In this document: positions 45,702 to 54,877 of the stretch, one piece after another
How the letters are laid out: the number at the start of each line of letters is the position of its first letter
Numbering within the stretch: position 1 is the first letter of the stretch
Assembly: GCF_008271465.1 (NCBI RefSeq)
Contig: NZ_VMDU01000008.1
Span: 1-64,000, forward strand
Reading direction: 5' to 3'
Origin: Tabrizicola flagellatus
GTDB lineage: Bacteria > Pseudomonadota > Alphaproteobacteria > Rhodobacterales > Rhodobacteraceae
Length of the DNA stretch: 64,000 nt
Made by a program: the position numbers and the translations under genes
The notes under the pieces: generated by a model
Seen by the model: only the letters and a program-made list of their open reading frames with translations
The model's database searches: none
Told to the model about the DNA's origin: nothing

Positions 45702-46053
45702 GGGAGGAGAACCTCAGGAATTCAGGGGCAGGTCGGCCCGTCACGGGCCAGCGGCAAGACGACGAACCCGGCCGGGCCTCAGCCCGCCGGGCAAGTAATT
45801 CGCGCGCGAAGAACCCGGCCCATCAGCATGGCGGCCTTATAGACAAAGGCCGCCGAAGGGTCCAGCCCGCCCCGATACCCATTCGCCTGTCTGCAAATAT
45901 CCCGGGGGTCCGGGGGCAGCGCCCCCGCAGGCCGAGGAGGAGGCGAGGCCCGACGACGAGACGGGGGCTTGCGCCGCAAGGCGCTCCGTTCGGAAACCGC
46001 CCCGCGACACCGCAGCCCTTGCCAGAGCGAGACTACGCTGCCACCCATGCTCC
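45702..46053. other. 352-base divergent intergenic region
   Basis: Between divergent ileS and the flavin monooxygenase. It contains the long-form dispersed repeat (45885-45980, minus orientation). Otherwise GC-rich with no gene and no recognised promoter. Confidence 0.5.
45885..45980 (-). repeat. Dispersed GC-rich repeat, long form, copy 3
   Basis: On the minus strand it reads GGCGCAAGCC, TCTCGTCGTCGGGCC, CCTCCTCCTCGGCC, a GGGGGC/GCCCCC hairpin, CGGACCCCCGGGATATTTG, in the same order as 12869-12967. Confidence 0.75.
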
Positions 46054-47208
46054 ATGACCTGCCGCATCGCCATCGCCGGGGCCGGGATCGGCGGCCTCGC
46101 CGCCGCAACCCTTCTCGCCCGGGAGGGCCACAGCGTCACAGTCTTCGAACGGTTCGAGACGCCGAGACCGCTCGGCTCCGGCCTGGTCGTCCAGCCCGTC
46201 GGCCTTGCCGTGCTCGATGCCATCGGCGCCGGGGACGAGGCCCGTCGCCTCGGCGCCCCGCTCACCCGGATGCTCGGCCACTCCGGGCGAAAGGTCGCGC
46301 TGGATGTCGCCTACCGACCGCAGGCACCCGGCCTTGCCATGCACCGCGCGGCGCTGTTCCACATCCTGTGGCAGACCGCCACCCGTGCCGGGGTCCACCC
46401 TGTCACCGGCCATACCGCCACCGGCACCCGCGCAACGCCGGACGCGATCCATCTGGTCACCGACCGGGGCGAGCTTGGCCCCTTCGACCTGATCGTCGAC
46501 GCCTCCGGCGCGGGCTCCCGCCTTGCCCCCCTCACCGCCCGGGCGCTGCCGTTCGGCGCGGTCTGGGCCCATGTCCCCTGGCCCGCGACCGACCTTCCCC
46601 TGACCGAGCTGCGCCAGCGCTACCACCGCGCCTCGCGCATGGCCGGCATCCTGCCGATCGGGTGCCTGCCCGATGATCCGACGCCCCGGGCCGCCATCTT
46701 CTGGTCGCTGTCGGCGGCCGAGCTTGACGAATGGCCTGCGAAACCCCTGCACCGCTGGCAGGCCGAGGTCGCAGCCTTCTGGCCCGCGATGACCCCGTTT
46801 CTCGACCTGATCGCCGACAAGACCCAGCTTTCCCCGGCCCGCTACAGTCACGGGACGCTCCGCCGCCCCTACAGCCGGCGCCTCGTCCACATCGGCGACG
46901 CAGCCCACCGGGCCAGCCCCCAGCTTGGCCAGGGCGCCAACATGGCGCTGCTCGATGCCCAGGCGCTTGCCCGGGCCCTGCGCCTGCCGCTGGATGAGGC
47001 GCTGCCGGCCTACCATCGGGCGCGCCGCTGGCATCTTGGCCTCTACCAGGCCCTCTCGGCCGCCTTCACCCCGCAGTACCAGTCGCACAGCCGGCTGCTG
47101 CCGGTCCTGCGCGACCACCTGCTTGCGCCGCTGTCCCGGCTCTGGCCCTTGCCCCACGTGCTGACGGCGCTCGTCTCGGGCGACCTGATCCCCCCGCATC
47201 GCCTGTAG
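46054..47208 (+). CDS. FAD-dependent monooxygenase
   Basis: A 384-residue group A flavoprotein hydroxylase. The nucleotide-binding glycines are in GAGIGGLAAATLLAREG (residues 9-25), the second FAD motif is RLVHIGDAAHRASPQLGQGAN, and FDLIVDASGAGSRL corresponds to the DG motif. UbiH/salicylate-hydroxylase-like enzymes of this type use NAD(P)H to hydroxylate aromatic rings; the substrate is not readable. The start at 46054 is the first in-frame ATG; the ribosome-binding site is weak. It is separated from a secreted hypothetical protein by 100 bases. Confidence 0.85.
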   Translation: MTCRIAIAGAGIGGLAAATLLAREGHSVTVFERFETPRPLGSGLVVQPVGLAVLDAIGAGDEARRLGAPLTRMLGHSGRKVALDVAYRPQAPGLAMHRAALFHILWQTATRAGVHPVTGHTATGTRATPDAIHLVTDRGELGPFDLIVDASGAGSRLAPLTARALPFGAVWAHVPWPATDLPLTELRQRYHRASRMAGILPIGCLPDDPTPRAAIFWSLSAAELDEWPAKPLHRWQAEVAAFWPAMTPFLDLIADKTQLSPARYSHGTLRRPYSRRLVHIGDAAHRASPQLGQGANMALLDAQALARALRLPLDEALPAYHRARRWHLGLYQALSAAFTPQYQSHSRLLPVLRDHLLAPLSRLWPLPHVLTALVSGDLIPPHRL

Positions 47209-47308
47209 GCGGGTCCGGTTGCCCTCTTGCGGGGGTGCGGAGATCCCCACTCGACATCTCGGCCCACACGGGCTCAGGTTCCGGCATCCGCCCGATGGAG
47301 CCCTGCCC

Positions 47309-48133
47309 GTGTCGTTCCGCCCTGCCCTTGCCGCAAGCCTCGCCCTCGCCGTACCCGCGCTGGCCGAAGCCCCCCTTTCCTCGCAGATCCCCGGCCTCGA
47401 CATCGTGGCACTGGATCGCCTGCCCGCCGCGCCGACGAAACCGGGGGATGTCGCGTTCTGCGAGCATCTGGCCATCACGCCCGGAACCGCGGCCGGACGC
47501 GCCGCACAGGCCCTTGGCTGGACGGTCACGGCCGAGATCCCGTTCGGCGACCTGACCGCCGTCAGCTTTGTCGGCAGCTTCGTGCAAGGCACTTCGGGCA
47601 CCTGCCTGCGCCAGGATGGCAACGTCGGGTTCTTCCGTGGCGACCGCCTGACCGCACTGATCTACGCCACCGACGCGGAGCAGCTGCCGATCGGCTTTGT
47701 CGCACCCTTTGCCGACACCGGGCTCCGGCTCTGGTCGGGCGATTTCCTGCCGATGCCGCTTGCCGACATCCGGCCCCAGGGGACGGATGGCATCGCCGTC
47801 GTGCCGCTCGCCGCATCCGAGCCGGTCTGCAACGGGGCCGCCGAGGTGCCGCTGATCTACGGCCTTCCCATCGACATCGCACGCGAAAGGCTGGCCGGGG
47901 CCGGCTGGCAACCGCAGCCCCATGTCGGCGACCGGAGCGGCAGCATGGGCCTCGACGCCGAGATCGCCGCGCGTGGCGTGCCAGAGGTCGATGACTGTTC
48001 CGGCACCGGCTTCGGCTTTTGCGGCTATGCCTATGCCGGCCCGGCAGGCAGCCTCGGTGTCACCACCATGGGCGAATTCGGCGAGGACGGCAGCTTTCCG
48101 GTCGTCGCGGACTACGGGGTGGACTGTCGCTAG
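47309..48133 (+). CDS. Exported hypothetical protein
   Basis: A 274-residue protein with a signal peptide (FRPALAASLALAVPALA-EAP) and six cysteines or more, suggesting a disulfide-bonded periplasmic or secreted protein. A segment GLPIDIARERLAGAGWQPQ resembles a PASTA-like L-x6-A-G-W repeat, but the assignment is weak. No catalytic motif was recognised. The start is GTG 47309: GATGGAG ends 8 bases upstream and it opens the signal peptide, whereas ATG 47219 would place about 30 polar residues before it. Confidence 0.65.
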   Translation: MSFRPALAASLALAVPALAEAPLSSQIPGLDIVALDRLPAAPTKPGDVAFCEHLAITPGTAAGRAAQALGWTVTAEIPFGDLTAVSFVGSFVQGTSGTCLRQDGNVGFFRGDRLTALIYATDAEQLPIGFVAPFADTGLRLWSGDFLPMPLADIRPQGTDGIAVVPLAASEPVCNGAAEVPLIYGLPIDIARERLAGAGWQPQPHVGDRSGSMGLDAEIAARGVPEVDDCSGTGFGFCGYAYAGPAGSLGVTTMGEFGEDGSFPVVADYGVDCR

Positions 48134-48251
48134 CCATCGGTTGAGCCTTCCTGATTGCCCGCAGACAACATATTGATTTCATTGGGGTGGGAGAGGCTGT
48201 CCACCGGGAACGCCACTGGACAGCGGCCGCCCGACCTGCCATTCTTTGCCG

Positions 48252-48620
48252 ATGAAGCTTCCCTCGCTCAATGTCCTTGGCCAGCCGCTCGAGCCCTGCT
48301 CCACCGACCCGGTGACCGGCTTCTTCCGCGACGGCTGCTGCAACACCGGCCCGATGGACCGCGGCCTGCACACCGTCTGCGCGCTGATGACGGCCGAGTT
48401 CCTGGCGCTCTCGAAGTATCTGGGCAACGACCTGTCCACCCCTCGGCCGGAATACGGCTTCGCGGGGCTGAAACCCGGCGACCAGTGGTGCCTTTGCGCC
48501 AGCCGCTTCCTGCAAGCACACGAGGAAGGCGCGGCACCGCAAGTCAGGCTTGCAGCCACGCATCAGGCAACCCTGGCCGTGGTCCCGCTCGAGATCCTGC
48601 GGCAGCACGCCAGCGATTGA
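48252..48620 (+). CDS. DUF2237 protein
   Basis: A 122-residue protein of the DUF2237 family: MKLPSLNVLGQPLEPCSTDPVTGFFRDGCCNTGPMDRGLHTVCA, then MTAEFLALSKYLGNDLSTPRPEYGFAGLKPGDQWCLCASRFLQA. Several conserved cysteines (CSTD, GCCNTG, WCLC) suggest a metal site or redox role; function unknown. The start 48252 is chosen over TTG 48246. Gene context gives no further clue. Confidence 0.8.
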   Translation: MKLPSLNVLGQPLEPCSTDPVTGFFRDGCCNTGPMDRGLHTVCALMTAEFLALSKYLGNDLSTPRPEYGFAGLKPGDQWCLCASRFLQAHEEGAAPQVRLAATHQATLAVVPLEILRQHASD

Positions 48621-48629
48621 CCTGTCAGC

Positions 48630-49166
48630 CTACTTGACCGGCACGGTGGCGTCCGGCGCGGCCTCCGGCATCGGGCGGATCGCCCCGTCGTCCCGCATGA
48701 GATCCTCGATGAACAGCGACAGAAGCTGCGGCCGCCCGGTCACTCCGGCCTTGCGATAGATCGCGTTGGTCTGCGCCTTCACCGTGCCCTCGCTGGTCGA
48801 GCGCAACTGCGCGATCTCGGCCGTCGACATCCCCTTGATCGCGAACAGTGCGACGTCCTTTTCCGAAGGGGTCAGCCTCCATTCCTCGAACCGTTCGCGC
48901 AGAAGGTCTGCGAAGGCACCTGATGCTCTCCGCAGCTGCTCCTCGGCCCGGTGCCGGTCGCGCAGAGCCCGCCGCAGCATGACCCCGCCAACCACCACGC
49001 CGAGGACCAGCCCGAAAGCCGCACCGATCTCCAGCGCCTCGCGCATCTCCCAGCTGATCGGAGTGCTGCGGATACCCACGACGGAAGACAGGATGTCGGA
49101 CACGAAGAAAAAGGCGCAGAGCGCCTGAACCAACAGGATCGCGATGTATGGCGCGGCGCGTTTCAC
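48630..49166 (-). CDS. Membrane-anchored LuxR-type HTH regulator
   Basis: A 178-residue protein with two hydrophobic segments (residues about 6-30, AILLVQALCAFFFVSDILSSVV, and 45-65, LEIGAAFGLVLGVVVGGVML), a short linker predicted to be helical, and a C-terminal LuxR-type helix-turn-helix (residues about 98-158): LTPSEKDVALFAIKGMSTAEIAQLRSTSEGTVKAQTNAIYRKAGV. There is no receiver, PAS or autoinducer domain. The protein is therefore predicted to place a DNA-binding domain on the cytoplasmic face of the membrane. The start is GTG 49166. It lies 27 bases downstream of the polyaspartate protein gene at 49194-49589, same strand. Confidence 0.82.
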   Translation of the reverse strand: MKRAAPYIAILLVQALCAFFFVSDILSSVVGIRSTPISWEMREALEIGAAFGLVLGVVVGGVMLRRALRDRHRAEEQLRRASGAFADLLRERFEEWRLTPSEKDVALFAIKGMSTAEIAQLRSTSEGTVKAQTNAIYRKAGVTGRPQLLSLFIEDLMRDDGAIRPMPEAAPDATVPVK

Positions 49167-49193
49167 TCGGAAACCATGGAACGGCGGGCCCGA

Positions 49194-49589
49194 TCAATCG
49201 TCATCATCGTCGTCGTCATCATCGTCGTCATCATCATCGTCGTCATCATCATCGCCGTCGTCGTCGTCACGGCCTCCGCTGCCGCTGCCGTCGCTACCAC
49301 CGCTATCCCGATCGTCGATGATGGTGACGGAACTCTTTCCCGTGACCTTCGGGATCCAGAGGTCGCGCAGAATCTCGCCGGTCTTGGGATTGACGATGAT
49401 TTCGCGGACGCCATCCCTGCGGCTGGCGATGATCCGGATGCGACCCAGAAGGGTCCGCTCCTCGCTGATGGAACGGAACCCGAGCCGGCGGAGCTGCCGC
49501 ACGATGCTTGCGACAACCTCCTCGGCAAAAACGGGTGCCCCGAGGAAAACACCTGTGGCAATCCCGGCAAGAAACGCACGCCGTCTCAT
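49194..49589 (-). CDS. Exported PepSY-like protein with 19-Asp tail
   Basis: A 131-residue protein. The signal peptide MRRRAFLAGIATGVFLGAPVFA has a twin-arginine-like RRAFLA start, so Tat export is possible. The core (residues about 23-85) reads IVRQLRRLGFRSISEERTLL then GRIRIIASRRDGVREIIVNP and KTGEILRD, a PepSY-like beta-alpha pattern ending in the typical TGEIL. A Ser/Gly/Asp linker follows, then 4 Asp, Gly and 19 consecutive Asp at the C-terminus (codons GAT and GAC mixed, 49197-49253). The extreme negative charge suggests binding of Ca2+ or other cations or of basic proteins; this is inference. Confidence 0.8.
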   Translation of the reverse strand: MRRRAFLAGIATGVFLGAPVFAEEVVASIVRQLRRLGFRSISEERTLLGRIRIIASRRDGVREIIVNPKTGEILRDLWIPKVTGKSSVTIIDDRDSGGSDGSGSGGRDDDDGDDDDDDDDDDDDDDDDDDD

Positions 49590-49630
49590 TCTTCCACTCC
49601 TGGGTCAGCCCCGGCAGTATGTGCGACGCC

Positions 49631-49657
49631 GAAAGCCCCGGCAATACCGGGGCTTTC
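49631..49657 (-). terminator. Terminator between the two polyaspartate genes
   Basis: GAAAGCCCCGG, loop CAATA, CCGGGGCTTTC: a perfect 11-bp stem, 22 bases after the stop of the upstream gene (49680) and 41 bases before the start of the next. The T-containing arm ends the stem, with no separate T run. Confidence 0.7.
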
Positions 49658-49679
49658 CACCTGGACGGATCTGCAGGGT

Positions 49680-50132
49680 TCAGTCGTCGTCACCATCACC
49701 GCCCTTGCCGCCGTCATCATCGTCGTCATCGTCATCATCGTCGTCATCGTGGTCGTCAGACCTGTCGTCGTCATCGGACTCGTCGTCATCGGATCCGTCG
49801 CGGCCCTTCCGACCGCGGTCGCCATCATCGTCGAAGTCGTCCCCGGACATCCGCACCTTCGAGCCGGTCCGGCCCTGATCCCTGGAGTCTGCGGCCTCTT
49901 CCTCGCTCTTGATCACCTGCATCGTCTCGTTGTCGTAGACGACCTCGATCTTGACGCCGCCCTTGATGGCCTCGACCTTGGTCTGCTTCGGGCCGACCGT
50001 GACCTCGACATAGCTGAAGCCTTCGGCCAGATACTGGTCAGCCAGCGATTGGCCTTCGACGGCAGCAAAGGCCGCGCTGGCGGACAGGACAGCGGCGGCG
50101 GTGTAGCAGAGCAACCTGGTTTTCAGTTTCAT
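49680..50132 (-). CDS. Exported PepSY-like protein with acidic tail
   Basis: A 150-residue protein with a Sec-type signal peptide (MKLKTRLLCYTAAAVLSASAAFA) and a PepSY-like core (residues about 24-75): LADQYLAEGFSYVEVTVGP, then KQTKVEAIKGGVKIEVVYDN and ETMQVIKSEE. The rest is acidic and disordered: an RG/KG stretch with Asp, then DDHD followed by 12 consecutive Asp (12 in all) and a GGKGGDGDDD end. GAGGAG precedes the ATG. It is homologous in layout to the neighbour at 49194-49589 although the tails differ. Role unknown; cation binding inferred from charge. Confidence 0.8.
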   Translation of the reverse strand: MKLKTRLLCYTAAAVLSASAAFAAVEGQSLADQYLAEGFSYVEVTVGPKQTKVEAIKGGVKIEVVYDNETMQVIKSEEEAADSRDQGRTGSKVRMSGDDFDDDGDRGRKGRDGSDDDESDDDDRSDDHDDDDDDDDDDDDGGKGGDGDDD

Positions 50133-50331
50133 GATGGATCTCCTCGGATTGTTTCCCTCGCACCGGCAAACCGCGATAGCCGCCGGGTGCATGAGATCCG
50201 CAATGCCGCAGCGGATGGTCCAAGGCCATTTGCCGGGGGTTTAGTCCCGGCCTCGTAATCATTCCGTTGGTTGGCCTAAACGATAGTTTATGCCGCAGAC
50301 CCGGCCTAGGCGGGCCGGGCTGCTCTGGTGG

Positions 50332-51564
<1,233 letters not shown>

Positions 51565-51618
51565 GCTGCACCCCCGTTGCTCCCTGAGGGATGTAGCGCC
51601 ATTGCCTGATCGGGAAAA

Positions 51619-51642
51619 GCCGGAGTTTTCGAAAACTCCGGC
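51619..51642 (-). terminator. Palindromic terminator between trpF and trpB
   Basis: GCCGGAGTTTTC followed at once by GAAAACTCCGGC: a perfect 24-base palindrome. On the minus strand it is followed by TTTTCCC, 7 bases past the trpF stop, so it looks like an intrinsic terminator or attenuator upstream of trpB. Confidence 0.68.
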
Positions 51643-51648
51643 GCGGCT

Positions 51649-52317
51649 TCAGCGCAGGATCGGCACGCCGCCCTTCACGCCCTGGGCCGCCTCGACGAAT
51701 GCGGCGATCCGCGCGGCATCCTTCACCCCCGGCGCGCTTTCCACGCCCGAGGCCACATCGACCTGTCGCGCTCCCGTGCGCTGGATGGCCTGCCCGACGT
51801 TTTCCGGCGTCAAACCGCCCGCCAGCATCCAGGGCTTCAGCCACTTGCGTCCGACCAGAAGCCGCCAGTCGAAGGTCAGCCCGTTGCCCCCCGGCAGGAC
51901 CGCCCCCTTGGGAGCCTTGGCGTCCACCAGGATCTGATCGGCGACCAGCTGGAAGTCGAGAAGCCCCGCGAGGTCGGCCTCTTCGGCCACGCCGATCACC
52001 TTCATCACCGGCAGGCCGTAGCGGGCCTTCACCTCGGCCACACGCGCAGGCGTCTCGTGACCGTGCAGTTGCAGCATGTCGAGCGGGACCTCGGCCACGA
52101 TCGCATCCAGCGTTGCGTCATCGGCATCGACCACCAGCGCGACCTTGCACAGCCCGTCCGGCGCGACCAGGGCCAGCGCCCTGGCCTGTTCGGGCGTGAC
52201 ATGACGCGGCGACCTGGGGAAGAAGTTGAAGCCCGCATAGGCCGCCCCGGCCGCGGCCGTCGCAGCGACATCGGCGGGCGACTTCAACCCGCAGATCTTG
52301 ACGCGGACATCCCGCAT
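51649..52317 (-). CDS. trpF: Phosphoribosylanthranilate isomerase
   Basis: A 222-residue (beta/alpha)8 enzyme beginning [20 protein letters not shown], with the catalytic Cys (KICGLK) and ending blocks [11 protein letters not shown] and [16 protein letters not shown], where the catalytic Asp lies in DVASGVE. It isomerises N-(5-phosphoribosyl)anthranilate in tryptophan synthesis. Its ATG overlaps the lapA stop by 1 base (TGATG). The in-frame sequence upstream of 52317 is unrelated. Confidence 0.95.
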   Translation of the reverse strand: MRDVRVKICGLKSPADVAATAAAGAAYAGFNFFPRSPRHVTPEQARALALVAPDGLCKVALVVDADDATLDAIVAEVPLDMLQLHGHETPARVAEVKARYGLPVMKVIGVAEEADLAGLLDFQLVADQILVDAKAPKGAVLPGGNGLTFDWRLLVGRKWLKPWMLAGGLTPENVGQAIQRTGARQVDVASGVESAPGVKDAARIAAFVEAAQGVKGGVPILR

Positions 52318-52670
52318 CACCGCTTTTCCAGGAGCGCCAGCACCTCGTCCTTCGGCGGGACCGAGGTGGCATCCTTGAGCACCGCAAGTTCCCGCTCCAG
52401 CCGCGCCACCTCGCGCGCCTTCTGGCTGGCGGTGGCGCGGTGGCCGTGTTCGCGGAACCATTCCCAGACGAAGCCGATCAGCACCCCCGCGATGATCGCG
52501 GCGAAGATCACCAGGAACAGCGGCAGCTCCATCCCCCAGGTCAGCCCGGTCAGCGCCGCCAGGTCGGGCGGCAGCAGGCGCACCGGCACCGCTGTCCGGT
52601 TCGCCAGCGCGACGGTCAGCAGGCCAAGGCCGAGAAGGCCCAGGAAGATCAGTCGAAGATAGCGGATCAT
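52317..52670 (-). CDS. lapA: LapA-domain membrane protein
   Basis: A 117-residue protein with two hydrophobic segments, [18 protein letters not shown] at the start and [23 protein letters not shown] at about residues 48-70, then a coiled coil ([18 protein letters not shown]). This is the LapA/DUF1049 family (lipopolysaccharide assembly protein A domain), commonly encoded next to ihfB. The role is unclear; in enteric bacteria LapA is linked to LPS control. It ends 1 base into the trpF start codon. Confidence 0.82.
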   Translation of the reverse strand: MIRYLRLIFLGLLGLGLLTVALANRTAVPVRLLPPDLAALTGLTWGMELPLFLVIFAAIIAGVLIGFVWEWFREHGHRATASQKAREVARLERELAVLKDATSVPPKDEVLALLEKR

Positions 52671-52741
52671 GCCAAGCGAGCCCCAGGGGTTCCGCAGTCA
52701 CTATCGGCCCGAACCGCCCCGGGTGCAAGGCATAGGGCCGT

Positions 52742-53023
52742 CTACTTGCCGTTCAGCCGGTCACGCAACAGCTTGCCGGTCTTGAAAAAGGGAACCTTCT
52801 TGTCCTCGACCTTGACCGCCTCGCCCGTGCGGGGGTTGCGGCCGACGCGCGCGTCACGCGCCTTGACCGAGAAGGCGCCGAAGCCGCGAAGTTCCACCCG
52901 ATCGCCCTTGGCCAGCGCCTCGATGATCTCCTCGAAGACCGTGTTCACGATCCGCTCGACATGCCGCTGGGTCAAATGCGGGTTCTCATCCGCGATCTTC
53001 TGGATCAGTTCCGAACGGATCAT
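52742..53023 (-). CDS. ihfB: Integration host factor beta subunit
   Basis: A 93-residue nucleoid protein of the DNABII family starting [55 protein letters not shown] includes the beta-arm whose conserved Pro (GRNPRTG) inserts into DNA to bend it. With IhfA it is needed for recombination, replication and many sigma-54 promoters. GGGGGGA precedes the ATG, and the rpsA terminator lies upstream, with a separate promoter in between. Confidence 0.95.
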   Translation of the reverse strand: MIRSELIQKIADENPHLTQRHVERIVNTVFEEIIEALAKGDRVELRGFGAFSVKARDARVGRNPRTGEAVKVEDKKVPFFKTGKLLRDRLNGK

Positions 53024-53084
53024 CCGTAGTCCCCCCTGTGGTTCGGTCGCTGGCAGGCGGCCGCCACGCTGTTGTTCTGGCAGG

Positions 53085-53114
53085 ACTATAGCGGCAGGAT
53101 TTGGCTTCGGGCAA
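53085..53114 (-). promoter_or_regulatory. Likely ihfB promoter
   Basis: On the minus strand TTGCCC (53109-53114), 18 bases and TATAGT (53085-53090), 62 bases before the ihfB start and downstream of the rpsA terminator. Confidence 0.45.
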
Positions 53115-53141
53115 ACAAAAACGGGGACTTGGCGCAAAGGA

Positions 53142-53168
53142 AAAGGCCCCGCTAGCGGCGGGGCCTTT
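53142..53168 (-). terminator. Terminator of rpsA
   Basis: AAAGGCCCCGC, loop TAGCG, GCGGGGCCTTT on the plus strand: a perfect 11-bp stem 30 bases after the rpsA stop, with TTT completing the minus-strand 3' arm and CC after it. Confidence 0.85.
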
Positions 53169-53197
53169 CCATTCAATCGCAAGTTCGGCTACCGTCC

Positions 53198-54877
53198 TCA
53201 GCGGCGGTCCTTCAGGGCCGCGCCCAGGATGTCGCCCAGCGAGGCGCCCGAATCGGACGAGCCATACTGTTCGACGGCTTCCTTTTCTTCGGCGATCTCG
53301 CGCGCCTTGATCGACAGGCCCAGCTTGCGGGTCTTGGGGTCGATGTTGGTCACGCGGACATCCACCTTGTCGCCCACCTGGAAGCGCTCGGGCCGCTGGT
53401 CGGCACGGTCGCGGGCCAGGTCGGACCGGCGGATGAACGACTTCTGGCCGTTGTATTCCACCTCGATCCCGCCGTCCTCGATCGCGCTGACGGTCACGGT
53501 GATCACCGCGCCGCGCTTCACGCCGTCAACGGCTTCCGAGAAGGTGTCGTCGCCCAGAGCCTTGATCGAAAGCGAGATGCGCTCCTTCTCGACATCCACC
53601 TCGGTGACCGCGGCCTTGACCACGTCGCCCTTGCGGTAGTTCTGGATCGCTTCCTCGCCACGCTGATCCCAGCTGAGGTCGGAGAGATGCACCATCCCGT
53701 CGATGTCGTTCTCGAGCCCGACGAACAGACCGAATTCGGTGATGTTCTTGACTTCGCCCTCGATGGCCGACCCGATCGGGTGGTTCTCGGCAAAGACTTC
53801 CCACGGGTTGCGCTGGGTCTGCTTCAGGCCAAGCGAAACACGACGCTTGGCGCTGTCGATTTCCAGAACCATGACGTCAACCTCCTGCGAGGTCGAGACG
53901 ATCTTGCCGGGGTGCACGTTCTTCTTGGTCCAGGACATCTCGCTGACATGGACCAGGCCCTCGACGCCGGCTTCCAGCTCCACGAAGGCGCCGTAGTCGG
54001 TGATGTTGGTGACGCGGCCCTTGTGGACCGAACCGATGGGATACATCTTCTCGACGGCATCCCACGGGTCGGACTGAAGCTGCTTCATGCCCAGCGAAAT
54101 GCGGTGGGTTTCCTTGTTGATCTTGATGACCTGAACCTTGACGGTCTCGCCGATCGACAGGATTTCCGACGGATGGTTGACGCGGCGCCAGGCCATGTCG
54201 GTGACGTGCAGGAGGCCGTCAACGCCGCCAAGATCAACGAACGCACCGTATTCGGTAATGTTCTTGACCACGCCATCCACGACCTGGCCTTCGACCAGGT
54301 TGCCGATGACTTCGGCGCGCTGTTCGGCGCGGCTTTCCTCCAGGATCGCGCGGCGCGAGACGACGATGTTGCCGCGGCGACGGTCCATCTTCAGGATCTG
54401 GAACGGCTGCTTCATGCCCATCAGCGGGCCGGCATCGCGCACCGGACGGACGTCAACCTGCGAACCGGGCAGGAAGGCCACGGCGCCACCCAGGTCGACC
54501 GTGAAGCCGCCCTTGACGCGGCCGAAGATCGCGCCCTCGACACGCTGCTCGGCGGCATAGGCTTTTTCCAGACGGTCCCAGGCTTCCTCGCGGCGGGCCT
54601 TTTCCCGGCTGATCTGGGCTTCGCCGCGGGCGTTTTCCACGCGATCCAGATAGACCTCGACGGTGTCGCCCACGTTGATGTTCGGGGCCTCGCCGGGGTT
54701 TGCGAATTCCTTCAGGTCGATGCGGCCTTCCATCTTGTAGCCGACATCGATGATGGCCTGGCCCGCCTCGATGGCGATGACCTTGCCCTTGACGACAGTG
54801 CCCTCTTCGGGGGTGTCGATCTCGAAGCTTTCCTTCAGGAGGGCTTCGAATTCGTCCATGGATGCTTTAGCGCACAT
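53198..54877 (-). CDS. rpsA: 30S ribosomal protein S1
   Basis: A 559-residue S1 with six S1-type OB-fold repeats, as in other Rhodobacteraceae (for example VKGKVIAIEAGQAIIDVGYKMEGRIDLKEF, VEGQVVDGVVKNITEYGAFVDL and EGEVKNITEFGLFVGLENDIDG). It recruits mRNA to the 30S subunit. The start at 54877 (MCAKASMDEFEALLKESFEID) is preferred; AAGGA lies about 11 bases upstream, and longer starts (54898) have no better support. Preceded by a promoter near 55002-55030 and followed by a terminator. Confidence 0.96.
   Translation of the reverse strand: MCAKASMDEFEALLKESFEIDTPEEGTVVKGKVIAIEAGQAIIDVGYKMEGRIDLKEFANPGEAPNINVGDTVEVYLDRVENARGEAQISREKARREEAWDRLEKAYAAEQRVEGAIFGRVKGGFTVDLGGAVAFLPGSQVDVRPVRDAGPLMGMKQPFQILKMDRRRGNIVVSRRAILEESRAEQRAEVIGNLVEGQVVDGVVKNITEYGAFVDLGGVDGLLHVTDMAWRRVNHPSEILSIGETVKVQVIKINKETHRISLGMKQLQSDPWDAVEKMYPIGSVHKGRVTNITDYGAFVELEAGVEGLVHVSEMSWTKKNVHPGKIVSTSQEVDVMVLEIDSAKRRVSLGLKQTQRNPWEVFAENHPIGSAIEGEVKNITEFGLFVGLENDIDGMVHLSDLSWDQRGEEAIQNYRKGDVVKAAVTEVDVEKERISLSIKALGDDTFSEAVDGVKRGAVITVTVSAIEDGGIEVEYNGQKSFIRRSDLARDRADQRPERFQVGDKVDVRVTNIDPKTRKLGLSIKAREIAEEKEAVEQYGSSDSGASLGDILGAALKDRR

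Noticed and set aside
49144-49878. A plus-strand frame with long runs of Ser (opposite the polyaspartate genes)
   Set aside because: It is the mirror of the GAT/GAC tracts (TCATCA); no initiation signal and no other protein-like sequence.
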